A stretch of DNA of 64,000 nt from JAHFUA01 sp963808725 (GTDB lineage: Bacteria > Acidobacteriota > Terriglobia > Terriglobales > Acidobacteriaceae). This document shows, one piece after another, positions 16,363 through 25,446 of this stretch. The DNA is taken from the NCBI GenBank assembly GCA_963808725.1, contig CAWEGO010000002.1:2046001-2110000 (forward strand), in the 5' to 3' direction. Each line of letters opens with the position of its first letter. Position 1 is the stretch's first letter. The position numbers and the translations under genes are program-made. The notes below the pieces were generated by a model. That model was not told where the DNA came from, did not search any database, and saw only the letters and a list, made by a program, of their open reading frames with translations.

Positions 16363-17387
16363 GTCTGGGTGAGCACGGCGTGGTGCTGGATCTGGGCCAG
16401 TTCGTGCTCGATTTTGCGGGTGATGCCGGCGCGCGCGCACTCGGCGGCCACGCGCAGCGCGTTCTTGATGGCGTTGGCATTGGAGGAGCCGTGGCTGACG
16501 ATGCATGCGCCTTTCACCCCCAGCAGCGGCGCGCCGCCGTATTCGGAATAGTCGAGGCGCCGCTTGAAAGCCTTGAAGGCATTGCGTGCCAGGAGCGAGC
16601 CAACCTTGGAAGCGATGGTCGCCTTCAGCGATTCCCGCAGCATGTAGCGCACGGTATGGGCGACGCCTTCGGAGACCTTCAGCGCCACGTTGCCGACAAA
16701 GCCGTCGCAGATGATGACGTCGGCGTTGCCGTTGTAGAGGTCGCGCCCTTCGACGTTGCCCATGAAGTTGATGGGCAGCGCTTTCAGCAGATGAAAGGCC
16801 TGGAAGGTGAGCTCGTTGCCCTTGGTCTCCTCTTCGCCGATGGAAAGCAGGCCGACGCGCGGCCGCAGCTTGCCGAAGATGCTGCGAAAGTAGACCTCGC
16901 CCATCACCGCAAATTGTTCCAGGTTGTGGGGCTTGCAATCGACGTTGGCGCCCACGTCGATCATGATGGCGGCCGAGCCGGTAGCGGTGGGAAAAACCGC
17001 AGCCAGACCGGGGCGATCCACGCCGGGCAGCGTTCCCAGCACCACCTTGGCGGTGGCCATGGCGGCGCCGGTGTTGCCGGCGGTGACGAAGCCGTCGGCG
17101 CGCCGATCGCGCACCAGCCGCAGGCCGACGCGCATGGAGGAGTCGCGCTTGGCGCGCATGGCCTGCGCGGCCTTGTCGCCCATGCCGATCACCTCGGTGG
17201 CGTTGACGATAAAGATGGGCAAGTCGGCGGCGGCAGGATATTTTGCCAGTTCTTCCCGCAACTGGGCTTCCCGGCCGACCAGCATCACCTGGATGTCGTA
17301 ATGCCGCGCGGCCTGGATGGCGCCTTCGATTTCAGGCTTGGGGGCGCGCTCTGTACCCATCGCGTCGAGGGCTATGACGGTCGGCAT
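16359..17387 (-). CDS. plsX: Phosphate acyltransferase
   Basis: Makes acyl-phosphate from acyl-ACP for phospholipid synthesis (PlsX-PlsY pathway). 342 aa, full length. It has the opening IALDAMGTERAP, GFVTAGNTGAAMA, MIDVGANVDCKP and EGRDLYNGNADVIICDGFVGN motifs. It follows rpmF, the classic rpmF-plsX-fab arrangement, and overlaps fabD by four bases. Peripheral membrane enzyme. Confidence 0.96.
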   Translation of the reverse strand: MPTVIALDAMGTERAPKPEIEGAIQAARHYDIQVMLVGREAQLREELAKYPAAADLPIFIVNATEVIGMGDKAAQAMRAKRDSSMRVGLRLVRDRRADGFVTAGNTGAAMATAKVVLGTLPGVDRPGLAAVFPTATGSAAIMIDVGANVDCKPHNLEQFAVMGEVYFRSIFGKLRPRVGLLSIGEEETKGNELTFQAFHLLKALPINFMGNVEGRDLYNGNADVIICDGFVGNVALKVSEGVAHTVRYMLRESLKATIASKVGSLLARNAFKAFKRRLDYSEYGGAPLLGVKGACIVSHGSSNANAIKNALRVAAECARAGITRKIEHELAQIQHHAVLTQT

Positions 17388-17429
17388 CGGTATCGCAGGG
17401 ACCGTCCGGGAAGCGTACGTGGCCGCCGA

Positions 17430-17615
17430 TTACTTCTCGGTCCCGACTTCCAGGACTTCGCGGCCTTTATAGTACCCGCACTTGGGGCAAGCGCGATGCG
17501 GCATTTTGCGCTCGTGACAGTTGGGGCATTCAGATAGTGAATGCACAGTAAGGTGATCGTGGGCACGGCGGGTGCTGGTGCGTGCCTGGGAATGTCTGCG
17601 TTTTGGATTGGCCAT
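17430..17615 (-). CDS. rpmF: 50S ribosomal protein L32
   Basis: 61 aa, starting MANPKRRHSQARTSTRRAH. It has a zinc-ribbon pair ECPNCHERKMPHRACPKCGYY, the four-cysteine form of L32. It lies between the DUF177 protein and plsX in the usual order. The ATG is at 17615. Confidence 0.95.
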   Translation of the reverse strand: MANPKRRHSQARTSTRRAHDHLTVHSLSECPNCHERKMPHRACPKCGYYKGREVLEVGTEK

Positions 17616-17675
17616 AAGAAACCTTCGATATCAAAACCAAGATTCCTCGCTCGCGCTCGGAATGACAAAATGAAA

Positions 17676-18224
17676 TCAGAGCTTCAGCTTGTCCCGGATC
17701 TCGTGCAGCGCTCCCCAGCGTTGGTCCTGAACCGGCTGGCAAGTGCAGGCTTCGGAATTCAGGTTCCTGCCGCAGCGCGGGCACAGACCCTTGCAGGCGT
17801 CGTTGCACACCGCCTTCAGGGGAACCGCCAGCAGTACCTGCTCGCGCAGCACGTCTTCCAGCAGCAGGCCCTCGCCCTGGTAATACGCGATGTCAGCCTC
17901 GGCCCCGCGGACGGAGCGCTCCTCCATGCCCGCGTCAGCCCCCAGCGGCCGGTAGATCAAGTCGAAGTCGCCGGCAACGTCCCGCAGCACCGGCTCCAGG
18001 CAGCGCGCGCACCGCAGCTCGAGCTGGGTGGAAAAATCGCCGACCACCCGAATGTCTTCCAGGGCCTGCCCGTGTCCGCGCCGCTCCTCAACCAGTTCTG
18101 CCCGCCCCTGTGCTTTGAGTGGGGTGTGCTGGCGGAGGTCCGGACCGAAGTCGATCGCTTCCGGCCTAAGCTCTTGCGAAAACGGGACTTCGTGGTGTTC
18201 TAGTTCGCGGATACTGATGAACAT
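17676..18224 (-). CDS. yceD: YceD family (DUF177) protein
   Basis: 182 aa DUF177 protein, conserved upstream of rpmF and implicated in 23S rRNA accumulation in other bacteria. Cysteine pairs are visible in LRCARCLEP and in VCNDACKGLCPRCGRNLN, probably zinc-binding. The ATG at 18224 is chosen with GGGGAA upstream; a further ATG six codons earlier has none. The 60 bases between it and rpmF contain a short TCCTCGCTCGCGCTCGGAATGA repeat remnant. Confidence 0.9.
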   Translation of the reverse strand: MFISIRELEHHEVPFSQELRPEAIDFGPDLRQHTPLKAQGRAELVEERRGHGQALEDIRVVGDFSTQLELRCARCLEPVLRDVAGDFDLIYRPLGADAGMEERSVRGAEADIAYYQGEGLLLEDVLREQVLLAVPLKAVCNDACKGLCPRCGRNLNSEACTCQPVQDQRWGALHEIRDKLKL

Positions 18225-18355
18225 CTGGCCGTTCCCCGGCATGAAATCCGCGAAGCGCGTGCCACGTCCTGGCGCGCCCAGACGCGTTCTTGACTGCAGG
18301 GCCAAAAACTAAGAATAAAGGCAGGGTCAGAGGGTGTCAAGGAATCGGCAAAGAC

Positions 18356-18380
18356 GGTAGTGGGCTACTAGCCCACTACC
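18356..18380. repeat. Perfect 11-bp hairpin in the gap between yceD and the YtxH gene
   Basis: GGTAGTGGGCT (18356-18366) and AGCCCACTACC (18370-18380) pair perfectly around a 3-base loop. On the minus strand it lies about 106 bases after the YtxH gene stop and lacks a strong T-run, so a terminator role is possible but weak. The rest of the 262-base gap (18225-18486) shows nothing I can assign. Confidence 0.6.
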
Positions 18381-18486
18381 GCAAAGACAAGAAGACAAGA
18401 AACGGACACCGCCGCGGTGCCCGTGGTGATCGCTGGTCAAGAAGATGTCAGAATGTGTTTCCAGTGCTGCCCGTGGGACGGCTGCT

Positions 18487-18696
18487 TTACGTTCCCGTCG
18501 CTGCCTCAGCCTCCCCGCGCATGGCGCTAATGCCGTTGCGCACTCGCTCGCGGCCCTGCTCGAAGGTCTCGCGGGCCGTGTCTGCCAGATCGTTGGCACG
18601 GTCCCGGATATTGCTGCGGGTTTCGTCCCCGCTCACGGGCGCAAATAGAACGCCCAGTCCGATGCCGATCCCCAGTCCGACCAAGAAGCTCTTCAT
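18487..18696 (-). CDS. YtxH domain-containing small membrane protein
   Basis: 69 aa. A single N-terminal glycine-rich membrane helix (SFLVGLGIGIGLGVLFAP) is followed by an amphipathic, charged tail (RDRANDLADTARETFEQGRE), the hallmark of YtxH proteins linked to general stress in Bacillus. The ATG at 18696 has a near-perfect GGGAGGG Shine-Dalgarno seven bases upstream, so a longer upstream start is rejected. Confidence 0.82.
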   Translation of the reverse strand: MKSFLVGLGIGIGLGVLFAPVSGDETRSNIRDRANDLADTARETFEQGRERVRNGISAMRGEAEAATGT

Positions 18697-18847
18697 CAAT
18701 CCCTCCCGTCGGGGTGATGTACCCTCGCCGACTATTGTACAGAGATGCTCCGGCCGCCGTGGGTTGCTGCCCAATTGTGGTGCAACTCTAGAAAACTTGA
18801 CCGTGGTTCAAGCCTGCTGGAATCGCCCCCTGCTACACTAACCCGCT

Positions 18848-19972
18848 ATGCTGAGCGGGTTCGCCACGCCGGAAGGCACGTCGCGCTATCGCAGCCGGTT
18901 CCCGGAACTGAGCCGGGCAGGAAATTTCCGTCGCCAAGTCAGCGTGCCGGGCGCCGGCGACCTTTGGATTTCCTCCATCGGGCTCGGCACCTATCTCGGC
19001 GAACCCACCGCCGAAGCCGATGTGGCTTACACCCAGGCCGTGCGCCTGGCGGCGGCTTCCGGAATCAACCTGCTGGATACGGCCATCAACTACCGCCACC
19101 AGCGATCCGAACGTACCATCGGCGCCGCCCTAGGGGAAATGTTTTCTGCCGGCGAGCTGCAGCGCGATGAGGTCGTGATCTGCACCAAGGCGGGATATCT
19201 CTCTTTTGACGGCGAGGTCCCGCCCAACCCGGGCGCATACTTCCGCGCGGAATTCGTGGAGAAAGGGATCCTGAACCCTGCCGAGCTGGCCGGCGGCATG
19301 CACTGCATGTCCCCGGGCTACCTCTCCGACCAACTGGAGCGCTCGAGGCGCAACCTGGGCGTCGAGACCGTCAACGTCTTCTACGTACACAATCCCGAGA
19401 CACAACTGGGTGAAGTCCCGCGGGAACGCTTTCGCGAGCGGTTGCGCGAGGCGTTCGCCATGCTCGAGGACGCCGTCAATGCCGGCAAGATCCGCTACTA
19501 CGGCGAAGCGACCTGGAATGGGTTCCGCGTTCCGCCCACTGCGCGCGATGCCATGAGCCTGGCCGAGACGGCCGAGATCGCGCAGCAGGCCGGCGGTGAG
19601 CAGCATCACTTCCGCTTTGTACAGTTGCCGTTCAGCCTGGGGATGCCGGAAGCCTACGCCTACCACAATCAGACCTGGGGGAAAGAGAACGTCTCGCTGC
19701 TGGAGGCGGCGTTGCGCGCCGGCGTGATGGTGGTAGGCAGCGCCACGCTCTCCCAGGGCCAGCTCACGCGCAACCTGCCGGAGTTCATCGAGCAGCGGCT
19801 GGGCGCGGGCAGCGATGGCGCCAATGCCATCCAGTTCGCGCGTTCAACGCCTGGCCTGGCGGTGGCGCTGGTCGGCATGGGACAGCCCGAGCACGTGCGC
19901 GAGAACCTCAAGGTCGCCGCCCTGCCGGCCACACCGCGCGAGCAGTGGGAAAAGCTCTTCGAGCGCGAGTAA
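18848..19972 (+). CDS. Aldo/keto reductase
   Basis: NADPH-dependent aldo/keto reductase fold, 374 aa. The catalytic tetrad is visible as Asp77 and Tyr82 (LLDTAINYRHQRSE), Lys114 (CTKAGY) and His181 (FYVHNPE). The protein has an extra N-terminal arm of about 40 residues and an insertion around 120-160. The C-terminal VALVGMGQPEHVRENL binds the cofactor. It is followed 21 bases later by a TSUP permease on the same strand. The substrate is unknown. Confidence 0.9.
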   Translation: MLSGFATPEGTSRYRSRFPELSRAGNFRRQVSVPGAGDLWISSIGLGTYLGEPTAEADVAYTQAVRLAAASGINLLDTAINYRHQRSERTIGAALGEMFSAGELQRDEVVICTKAGYLSFDGEVPPNPGAYFRAEFVEKGILNPAELAGGMHCMSPGYLSDQLERSRRNLGVETVNVFYVHNPETQLGEVPRERFRERLREAFAMLEDAVNAGKIRYYGEATWNGFRVPPTARDAMSLAETAEIAQQAGGEQHHFRFVQLPFSLGMPEAYAYHNQTWGKENVSLLEAALRAGVMVVGSATLSQGQLTRNLPEFIEQRLGAGSDGANAIQFARSTPGLAVALVGMGQPEHVRENLKVAALPATPREQWEKLFERE

Positions 19973-19993
19973 ACGTCTTCGAGGCGTGCTGCC

Positions 19994-20722
19994 ATGCCCG
20001 GCATATTGCAGTGGGTTGTCCTCGCATTGGTCGCGCTGTTGGCGTCGACACTAGCAGCGGTTACCGGATTTGGTGGTGCAGCGGTGCTGCTTCCGGTGCT
20101 GGTTGCGGCATTCGGAATGCGAGAGGCCGTGCCGATCCTCACCGTGGCGCAGTTGATCGGTAACGGCAGCCGCGTCTGGTTCAACCGGCGCGAGCTGCGG
20201 TGGCGCGTGGTCGGCTGGTTTGCGATCGGCGCCGTTCCCATGGCGCTGGTAGGCGGATATCTGTTCGCGAAAGCGCCTTTGAACTTTCTGACGCGCCTGC
20301 TGGGCGTATTCCTGCTGGTGATCGTTGTCTGGCGGCACGTACGTCCGAAGCGGCCGGAGCCTTTTCCAATCGCTGCGTTTGCTGGGATTGGCGCCGGAGC
20401 GAGTTTTCTTTCCGCTCTGCTAGGCGGCGTTGGGCCGGTCATGGCGCCGTTCTTTCTCGCCTACGGCCTGGTCAAGGGTGCATACATCGGTACGGAGGCG
20501 CTCTCGACCGTGGTGATGCACGTGACAAAGCTGGTTGCGTATCACGAAACCGGGGTGCTGACGCAATCCGGCGCGCTGATCGGCCTTGGACTCGGTCCCA
20601 TCATGGTCGCCGGCTCTTTCCTCGGCAAGCTGATCGTCGACCGCCTGCCGGAGCGAGTGTTCGTCGCCATCATCGAAGCGGTGCTGGTCGTGGCCGGGCT
20701 GCTCTTTCTCATCCGCGGATGA
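19994..20722 (+). CDS. TSUP family sulfite exporter TauE/SafE-type permease
   Basis: 242 aa, seven to eight predicted transmembrane helices. The family's paired repeat signatures are visible: AAVTGFGGAAVLLPVLVAAFG in the first half and SFLSALLGGVGPVMAPFFLAYG in the second. TSUP proteins export or import sulfur oxyanions and organosulfonates; the substrate here cannot be read from sequence. Likely cotranscribed with the aldo/keto reductase. Confidence 0.9.
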   Translation: MPGILQWVVLALVALLASTLAAVTGFGGAAVLLPVLVAAFGMREAVPILTVAQLIGNGSRVWFNRRELRWRVVGWFAIGAVPMALVGGYLFAKAPLNFLTRLLGVFLLVIVVWRHVRPKRPEPFPIAAFAGIGAGASFLSALLGGVGPVMAPFFLAYGLVKGAYIGTEALSTVVMHVTKLVAYHETGVLTQSGALIGLGLGPIMVAGSFLGKLIVDRLPERVFVAIIEAVLVVAGLLFLIRG

Positions 20723-20765
20723 CGCCACGCTCGGTGGAATCCGGCAGGCGATCGACCATGGCCGA

Positions 20766-21956
20766 TCACTGCCAGCGCCAGGTCGCGCCGGCGTCGGAGG
20801 TGGTCCAGGTTTCGCCGGTCGAGGTGGCGACCACTCCGTTTTGGGCATCTGTGAACTCGATACGCACGATGTCCCCACTCGGAGTGCGGCCGTTCACCTG
20901 CATTCGCACACGCGCCCAGTTTTCTCCTCCGTCGGCCGAGTGATAGAGCGCGCCGCCGGATCCACCGGCCCAGACGTCAGTGACCACCACTGCAACCGCG
21001 CGAAAGGTGACGCCCTCCGCGACGATGACTTCTTTCCAGCTCCGCCCGCCATCGAAGGAACGTTGCAGCGCGCCGGAGTCGGAGACGCTCCAACGTGGGC
21101 CGAGGAACGCGCGCCTGGTGAAGTTCGCGCCGGGACGTTGGACCAGGATCGTGGCCTCGCTCTTCGGGGCGGCAGCGGCGGCCGTCCCGGCTGCGGCCGT
21201 CCCGACAACCACGTCCGCTTGCCCGGCCGCGACTGAAGGAGACGGAACCGCCTGCGCCCGGAACTGGTCGACCTTCCTCTCCTTCTCTGGTGGAGGAGCT
21301 TCGATCTTGCCGGCTTCGGCGCTCGGATGTGGTTTCATGGGAACCGCAGCGAGAGGCAGGTGCGATCGAGGGACGTTCTTCGCCGCAACGCCGGCGGAAC
21401 CGCCGCCCATGGCCGCGGCTTTGCCGGCACTCCCAGCCTCGGCCGTCTCCGCACGACTGAGCGTCTCCGTGGGTTGACGGGTCGTTGGAATTTTTGCAAT
21501 CCGGGCGGGTTGTTTCCGCCCATTCGCGGGCGCAGAGACCTGGGCCCCCTGTGCGGCGGACTTCTGCCCAGCCTCATTCGAGCTGACCGTGGCGATGGCT
21601 GGGGCGCTCGCGCTGTGTCCCTGGCGAAGCCGCATTCGCTCGCCGACCGCGATCATGACCACTAGCGCTGCCGCCGTGAGCGCGCTCCAATGCACTACGG
21701 GCGAGCGCCACCAGGAACGGCCGGATGCCACAGCCCCTGCCGCCACCAGCCGCTCTTCCTCGACCTGCGGCAGCGCCGTAAGCGCCACTACCTCGCGGCA
21801 CTCGGCGCAGCGCGACAAGTGGTCGAGCACCTGCGCTCGTTCCTGCTCGCTGAGCCGGCGCTCGGAGAAGGCGGAGAGCAGGTTAGCATCGGGATGCTCG
21901 CCGGTCGCCATCTGGCTGCGCAGGCGCTCACGCACGATCCTTGGAACTTCGGCCAT
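20766..21956 (-). CDS. Anti-sigma factor-like zinc-finger membrane protein with Asp-box repeats
   Basis: 396 aa. The N-terminal ZAS zinc-finger has HLSRCAECREVVAL (His-x3-Cys-x2-Cys). One transmembrane helix (WSALTAAALVVMIAVG, about residues 90-107) is followed by a long Ala/Pro-rich linker. The C-terminal, presumably periplasmic, domain has at least three BNR/Asp-box units (SFDGGRSWKE, SADGGENWAR, SDAGATWRW) like YCF48 beta-propellers. Its ATG directly follows the stop of the sigma factor gene (TAAATG). The pair looks like a sigma/anti-sigma switch with a propeller sensor. Confidence 0.85.
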   Translation of the reverse strand: MAEVPRIVRERLRSQMATGEHPDANLLSAFSERRLSEQERAQVLDHLSRCAECREVVALTALPQVEEERLVAAGAVASGRSWWRSPVVHWSALTAAALVVMIAVGERMRLRQGHSASAPAIATVSSNEAGQKSAAQGAQVSAPANGRKQPARIAKIPTTRQPTETLSRAETAEAGSAGKAAAMGGGSAGVAAKNVPRSHLPLAAVPMKPHPSAEAGKIEAPPPEKERKVDQFRAQAVPSPSVAAGQADVVVGTAAAGTAAAAAPKSEATILVQRPGANFTRRAFLGPRWSVSDSGALQRSFDGGRSWKEVIVAEGVTFRAVAVVVTDVWAGGSGGALYHSADGGENWARVRMQVNGRTPSGDIVRIEFTDAQNGVVATSTGETWTTSDAGATWRWQ

Positions 21957-22862
21957 TTAGTCAGTGCCCTTCCTATAGAACGCAGAAGCGCCGTCTTTTT
22001 GCGCGAGACGTGCGGTGACATCCACCGCAACGTCGCGGACGTCGGTCGCCAGCGCTTCCTCCGCCTGCCTGCGGCTCATGCCGCGCCGCAGCAATTCATT
22101 CATGATCCTCACCCGCACCGCGCGTACGACTTTCTCCAGCTTGCGGCTGACGGTGGATTCGTGCACTCCGAGCGTACGTGCGATCTCCGCCAGCGTGCGC
22201 CCGTCCAGGTGGTACGAGGCAAGGATAAACCTCTCTTCAGCTGCGAGCGCTGCCAGAACTGCGTCGGTGGCCTCCACCAGCCGCGGATCGGGAGCCCGCT
22301 GCGGAGGCGGATCGGCGGCGGCAAACTGCGCGCCCGCCTCCGTCTTTTCTTCCAGACTGACCTCGCGCTGCCGGCGCCGGTAGCGGTTGACATATTCCTG
22401 CGCCAGCGTGGCGCGCAGCCAGCCTTCCAGAGAGCCGCGCCCGGTGTAGTAGTTCAGCTTGCAGCTTCGGCGGCCCTCGCGCGTTTCCGTGCCGTAGAGG
22501 TCGGCATAGAGGGAGTCGGCCAGTTCGCGAGCCGAGCTGTCTTCGCGAGTGATCGAGCGGGCGGCGTCGTAAAGTTTCTCGCGATAGCGAGTGAGAAAAA
22601 GCTCCCAGGCACGCTCATGGCCGGCGGCGCAGGCACGGGCCAAAGCCAGCTCCTCCAGGCGTAGCCCGCGGCAGAACCCCACGGCGTCGCTTTCATCAGC
22701 CCCGGCGGGCAGGTGCTTGGCGGCAATCTCGCCGAGGATGCGAGCGAACTCCTGCTCGGACAAGCCAACATCGGCGGCATGGCTGTGCTGGTAGAGATCC
22801 GCAACCGCGCTGGCGCGGATTCTCCCTGCCACCGGACCGGGCATTTGTGCAGCGCCGCTCAT
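21957..22862 (-). CDS. Sigma-70 family RNA polymerase sigma factor (ECF-like)
   Basis: 301 aa from the ATG at 22862; a TTG at 22889 would add nine residues. Region 2 is around HERAWELFLTRYREKLYDAARS and ETREGRRSCKLNYYTGRGSLEGWLRATLAQ. Region 4 has a helix-turn-helix at LDGRTLAEIARTLGVHESTVSRKLEK. It is longer than a minimal ECF factor, with about 90 N-terminal residues of unknown role. It is immediately followed by the membrane anti-sigma-like gene, so activity is probably controlled by it. Confidence 0.86.
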   Translation of the reverse strand: MSGAAQMPGPVAGRIRASAVADLYQHSHAADVGLSEQEFARILGEIAAKHLPAGADESDAVGFCRGLRLEELALARACAAGHERAWELFLTRYREKLYDAARSITREDSSARELADSLYADLYGTETREGRRSCKLNYYTGRGSLEGWLRATLAQEYVNRYRRRQREVSLEEKTEAGAQFAAADPPPQRAPDPRLVEATDAVLAALAAEERFILASYHLDGRTLAEIARTLGVHESTVSRKLEKVVRAVRVRIMNELLRRGMSRRQAEEALATDVRDVAVDVTARLAQKDGASAFYRKGTD

Positions 22863-22986
22863 GGCCTGTTGGACACGACTCCGGTTCAACTGTGCTGGAT
22901 GGTATCAACTTGGATGCAAGAAAACACCGTCCTGCCGTTCTTCCCGAAGGAAGGGCAGCGCTTCAAAGCGCCTCGGGAGGAAAGAA

Positions 22987-24093
22987 ATGACATTATCTCG
23001 AACGGTATGGATTGGGGCTCTGGGGTTGTTTACGTTGATGGCGGGCGAGGTTATTGCCTGGGGCGGCCGGCAGCCCGACGAGGTATCGGCCGCTGACCAT
23101 CGCGTGCTCGCGCCGATCACGCACGGCAGCCTGACGATTTTTCCCGTGGTCAGCGACCGCCGCCACGATACCAGTATGTTCATCACTCTGGACGAAGGTC
23201 TGCGCTCGGGCGAGGTGGTGGTGAGCGAAGCCGGACAGGTGCAGGGTCTGGTACGCCGCCGGCCGCTGCCGCCGCGGCACGACGGGGCGCAGGTAAACCG
23301 GCTGGTGCTGGTGAACAATTCCGACAAGCCGCTGCTGCTGCTGGCGGGCGAGATCGTCACCGGCGGCAAGCAGGACCGCGTGGTGGGCAAAGACCGCATT
23401 GTGCCGTCCAAGAGCGATCCCGTGGATCTGAGCGTGTTCTGCGTTGAGCCCGGGCGCTGGACCGGAACCAGCGCGCAGTTCGGCGGCATGGGCGCCAGCG
23501 CCGGCAAGAGCGCGTATGTAACCCAGATGGCGCAGCCCAGCGTCCGCGCCGGCGCCATGGCGGACAAGGACCAGCAGAAGGTTTGGTCGGAGGTGAACGA
23601 GTCGACACGGGTCATGGCCAACGCGGCGCCCCAAGCCTCCGTCGGTGGCACGACGTCGTATGCCAAGTTGATGGGCAACGATGAAGTCCAGAAGAAGGTG
23701 GACGCCGTGGCCGCACCCATGGAGCACTCGTACGAGAGCGTGATCAAGCAACTGCGCAACCAGAACGCGGTCGGTGTGGTGGTGGCGATCGACGGCAACA
23801 TCGTGTGGGCGGACATCTTCGCCAGCACGCCGCTGCTGGAGAAGTACTGGCCGAAGCTGGTGCGCTCCTACGCGACGGAAGCCATCACGCGCCGTAACGT
23901 GAAGGGCTCCGCCGATGTGAAATCGGCGCAGGCGTTCCTCGATGACTTCAGCGGCAACCGCCAGGTGGTCGAAACCGAGCCCGGGCTCTTCCGGCACACC
24001 GAAATCGCCGGCGCCGGGTTCCGCGCGTTCGAGCTGGCGTCGCTGCTGCCCAAGACCGGTTTCGACGTCCACATCAGCAAGATGTCGGAGTAG
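22987..24093 (+). CDS. Exported ARPP-1 (DUF6569) family protein
   Basis: 368 aa with an N-terminal signal-like segment (SRTVWIGALGLFTLMAGEVIA). The body shows the ARPP-1/DUF6569 pattern: LDEGLRSGEVVVSEAGQV, NRLVLVNNSDKPLLLLAGEIVTGGKQDRVVGKD and VDLSVFCVEPGRW. The biochemical role of the family is unknown. The ATG at 22987 has an excellent GGGAGGAAAG directly upstream. It diverges from the sigma factor gene, with 124 bases between the two starts. Confidence 0.82.
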   Translation: MTLSRTVWIGALGLFTLMAGEVIAWGGRQPDEVSAADHRVLAPITHGSLTIFPVVSDRRHDTSMFITLDEGLRSGEVVVSEAGQVQGLVRRRPLPPRHDGAQVNRLVLVNNSDKPLLLLAGEIVTGGKQDRVVGKDRIVPSKSDPVDLSVFCVEPGRWTGTSAQFGGMGASAGKSAYVTQMAQPSVRAGAMADKDQQKVWSEVNESTRVMANAAPQASVGGTTSYAKLMGNDEVQKKVDAVAAPMEHSYESVIKQLRNQNAVGVVVAIDGNIVWADIFASTPLLEKYWPKLVRSYATEAITRRNVKGSADVKSAQAFLDDFSGNRQVVETEPGLFRHTEIAGAGFRAFELASLLPKTGFDVHISKMSE

Positions 24094-24230
24094 AGGGGAA
24101 CCTGGTGTGCCATACGCACGTAGGTAACAAGAGGAGCGGTGGAAATCGGCGGCGCGCGGTTCCGGACAACCCGGCGATTCCCGAAAACGGATTTGGTTGC
24201 ACGCTTCCATCAAAATTTTGTTCGCAACAA

Positions 24231-24240
24231 CTAACGTTAG
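24231..24240. promoter_or_regulatory. Perfect 10-base palindrome upstream of a small gene
   Basis: CTAACGTTAG, a perfect palindrome 51 bases before the ATG of the 75-residue protein gene. It could be an operator half-pair or chance. No promoter boxes convincing enough to list accompany it. Confidence 0.3.
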
Positions 24241-24291
24241 AACGTGTCCAATACGATAGAAGAAGGTGAGGCCAAGGGTCGGAGGTGAAAG

Positions 24292-24519
24292 ATGGGACAA
24301 AAGTTCAACATATCGGATGTGGCCAATCTGAGGAATGAGTTGATCCAGGGAGGCTTGGACTCGCAGCAGTCTGGTGAGCTGCTGCAGGTCTTCATGATGG
24401 GCCACGGCTATGGGGTTTCGCGGGATGCGGCGCGGGATGCCGCCAGCCGCTTGGGCAGCGCAGGCTGCTCGCTGGAAGTGATGCGACAGGAACTGGAACA
24501 CCTGGCGTTGGTGATGTAA
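24292..24519 (+). CDS. Hypothetical small protein, 75 aa
   Basis: No recognised family. The sequence is soluble and mixed alpha-helical, with a GHGYGVSRDAARDAASRLG segment and a single cysteine. It looks genuinely expressed: GGAGGTG lies five bases before the ATG, a palindrome lies upstream, and a strong intrinsic terminator follows 31 bases after the stop, making it a compact monocistronic unit. Confidence 0.7.
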   Translation: MGQKFNISDVANLRNELIQGGLDSQQSGELLQVFMMGHGYGVSRDAARDAASRLGSAGCSLEVMRQELEHLALVM

Positions 24520-24548
24520 CCGCAACGCAAATCCGCCGCCAGGTGAAG

Positions 24549-24577
24549 AAAGCCGGACTAACCCGTCCGGCTTTTTG
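24549..24577 (+). terminator. Rho-independent terminator
   Basis: AGCCGGAC (24551-24558) pairs perfectly with GTCCGGCT (24565-24572) around a 6-base loop, preceded by GAA and followed by TTTT. It ends the transcript of the 75-residue protein and lies just before the convergent YwiC-like gene. Confidence 0.9.
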
Positions 24578-24590
24578 CTGTCTTGGAGGG

Positions 24591-25442
24591 TTATCGCAGG
24601 AACCCTGAGACAAACATCACGCCGAAGATGAGGGCGAAGCCGAGTTCCATCCATCCCAGGCGGTGCACGCGCAGAGGGCGTGGCTTCTTGAAGAACCAGG
24701 CGGCGCCGCGCAGCAGCATGGGATGGAAGGCGACCACGCTCATCTTGGGCAGCAGCCGGAAATGGAAGAACGCCACCAGCAAGACGACGGTGAGGATCTC
24801 GCCGGCGAGGAACTTCCATCCCCGTGCCAGCCGCTCTCTGAGACCTGCCACCTTGGCGTTGCGAATGCGCATCTGCACCATGTGGACCTGGTTGGCGGCG
24901 AACAGCCAGTTGGCGGCCCAGATCATCCAGGCGGTGGTGTCGAAGCGGCCGGTGGAGACGTAATAGGCGCCGGCAGCGGTGGAGGTCAGTCCAACCAGCC
25001 CTGCGATCTGCGAGGGCAAGCGGGTCTCGCGGCCAAGCCAGCGCAGCAGGGCTTGCGTGCCAAAGGAGAACGCGGCGATCGCGCCCAGCATGAGCAGGCG
25101 GGGATTGTTTCCATGCCACAACAGCACAGCCAGCGCGATCGACGCCACGACTGAATAACCAGCAACCGCAGCCATCACCAGCCGCCGCTCGGCAGGAGTG
25201 TCGATGCGCTGCGGCGATGTGCCCAGCGCAGCTTCCACCGGCGTGCGCAAACAGAACAGCGATATCGAGGCCACCAGGAACAGCAACAGTGGAAGCACAG
25301 CGCCGCCGCGCAGGAGCGCCACGATCGCACCGGTCACCAACGGCACCAGCAGGATGCCCCAGGCGCCGTGCTCGCGCGGCAACACAAAGGAGCGCAGCCG
25401 GGCCTGGTTCAGGGTTCGAAGATCGGTGACCGTGCCGGACAT
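24591..25442 (-). CDS. YwiC-like family membrane protein
   Basis: 283 aa, eight or so hydrophobic segments. The opening LPREHGAWGILLVPLVTGA is the signature of YwiC-like proteins, whose function is unknown although the Bacillus gene lies beside narK-fnr. The ATG at 25442 is next to a heptameric palindromic repeat. Upstream on the same strand is the radical SAM protein, 86 bases away. Confidence 0.85.
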   Translation of the reverse strand: MSGTVTDLRTLNQARLRSFVLPREHGAWGILLVPLVTGAIVALLRGGAVLPLLLFLVASISLFCLRTPVEAALGTSPQRIDTPAERRLVMAAVAGYSVVASIALAVLLWHGNNPRLLMLGAIAAFSFGTQALLRWLGRETRLPSQIAGLVGLTSTAAGAYYVSTGRFDTTAWMIWAANWLFAANQVHMVQMRIRNAKVAGLRERLARGWKFLAGEILTVVLLVAFFHFRLLPKMSVVAFHPMLLRGAAWFFKKPRPLRVHRLGWMELGFALIFGVMFVSGFLR

Positions 25443-25446
25443 TTGT

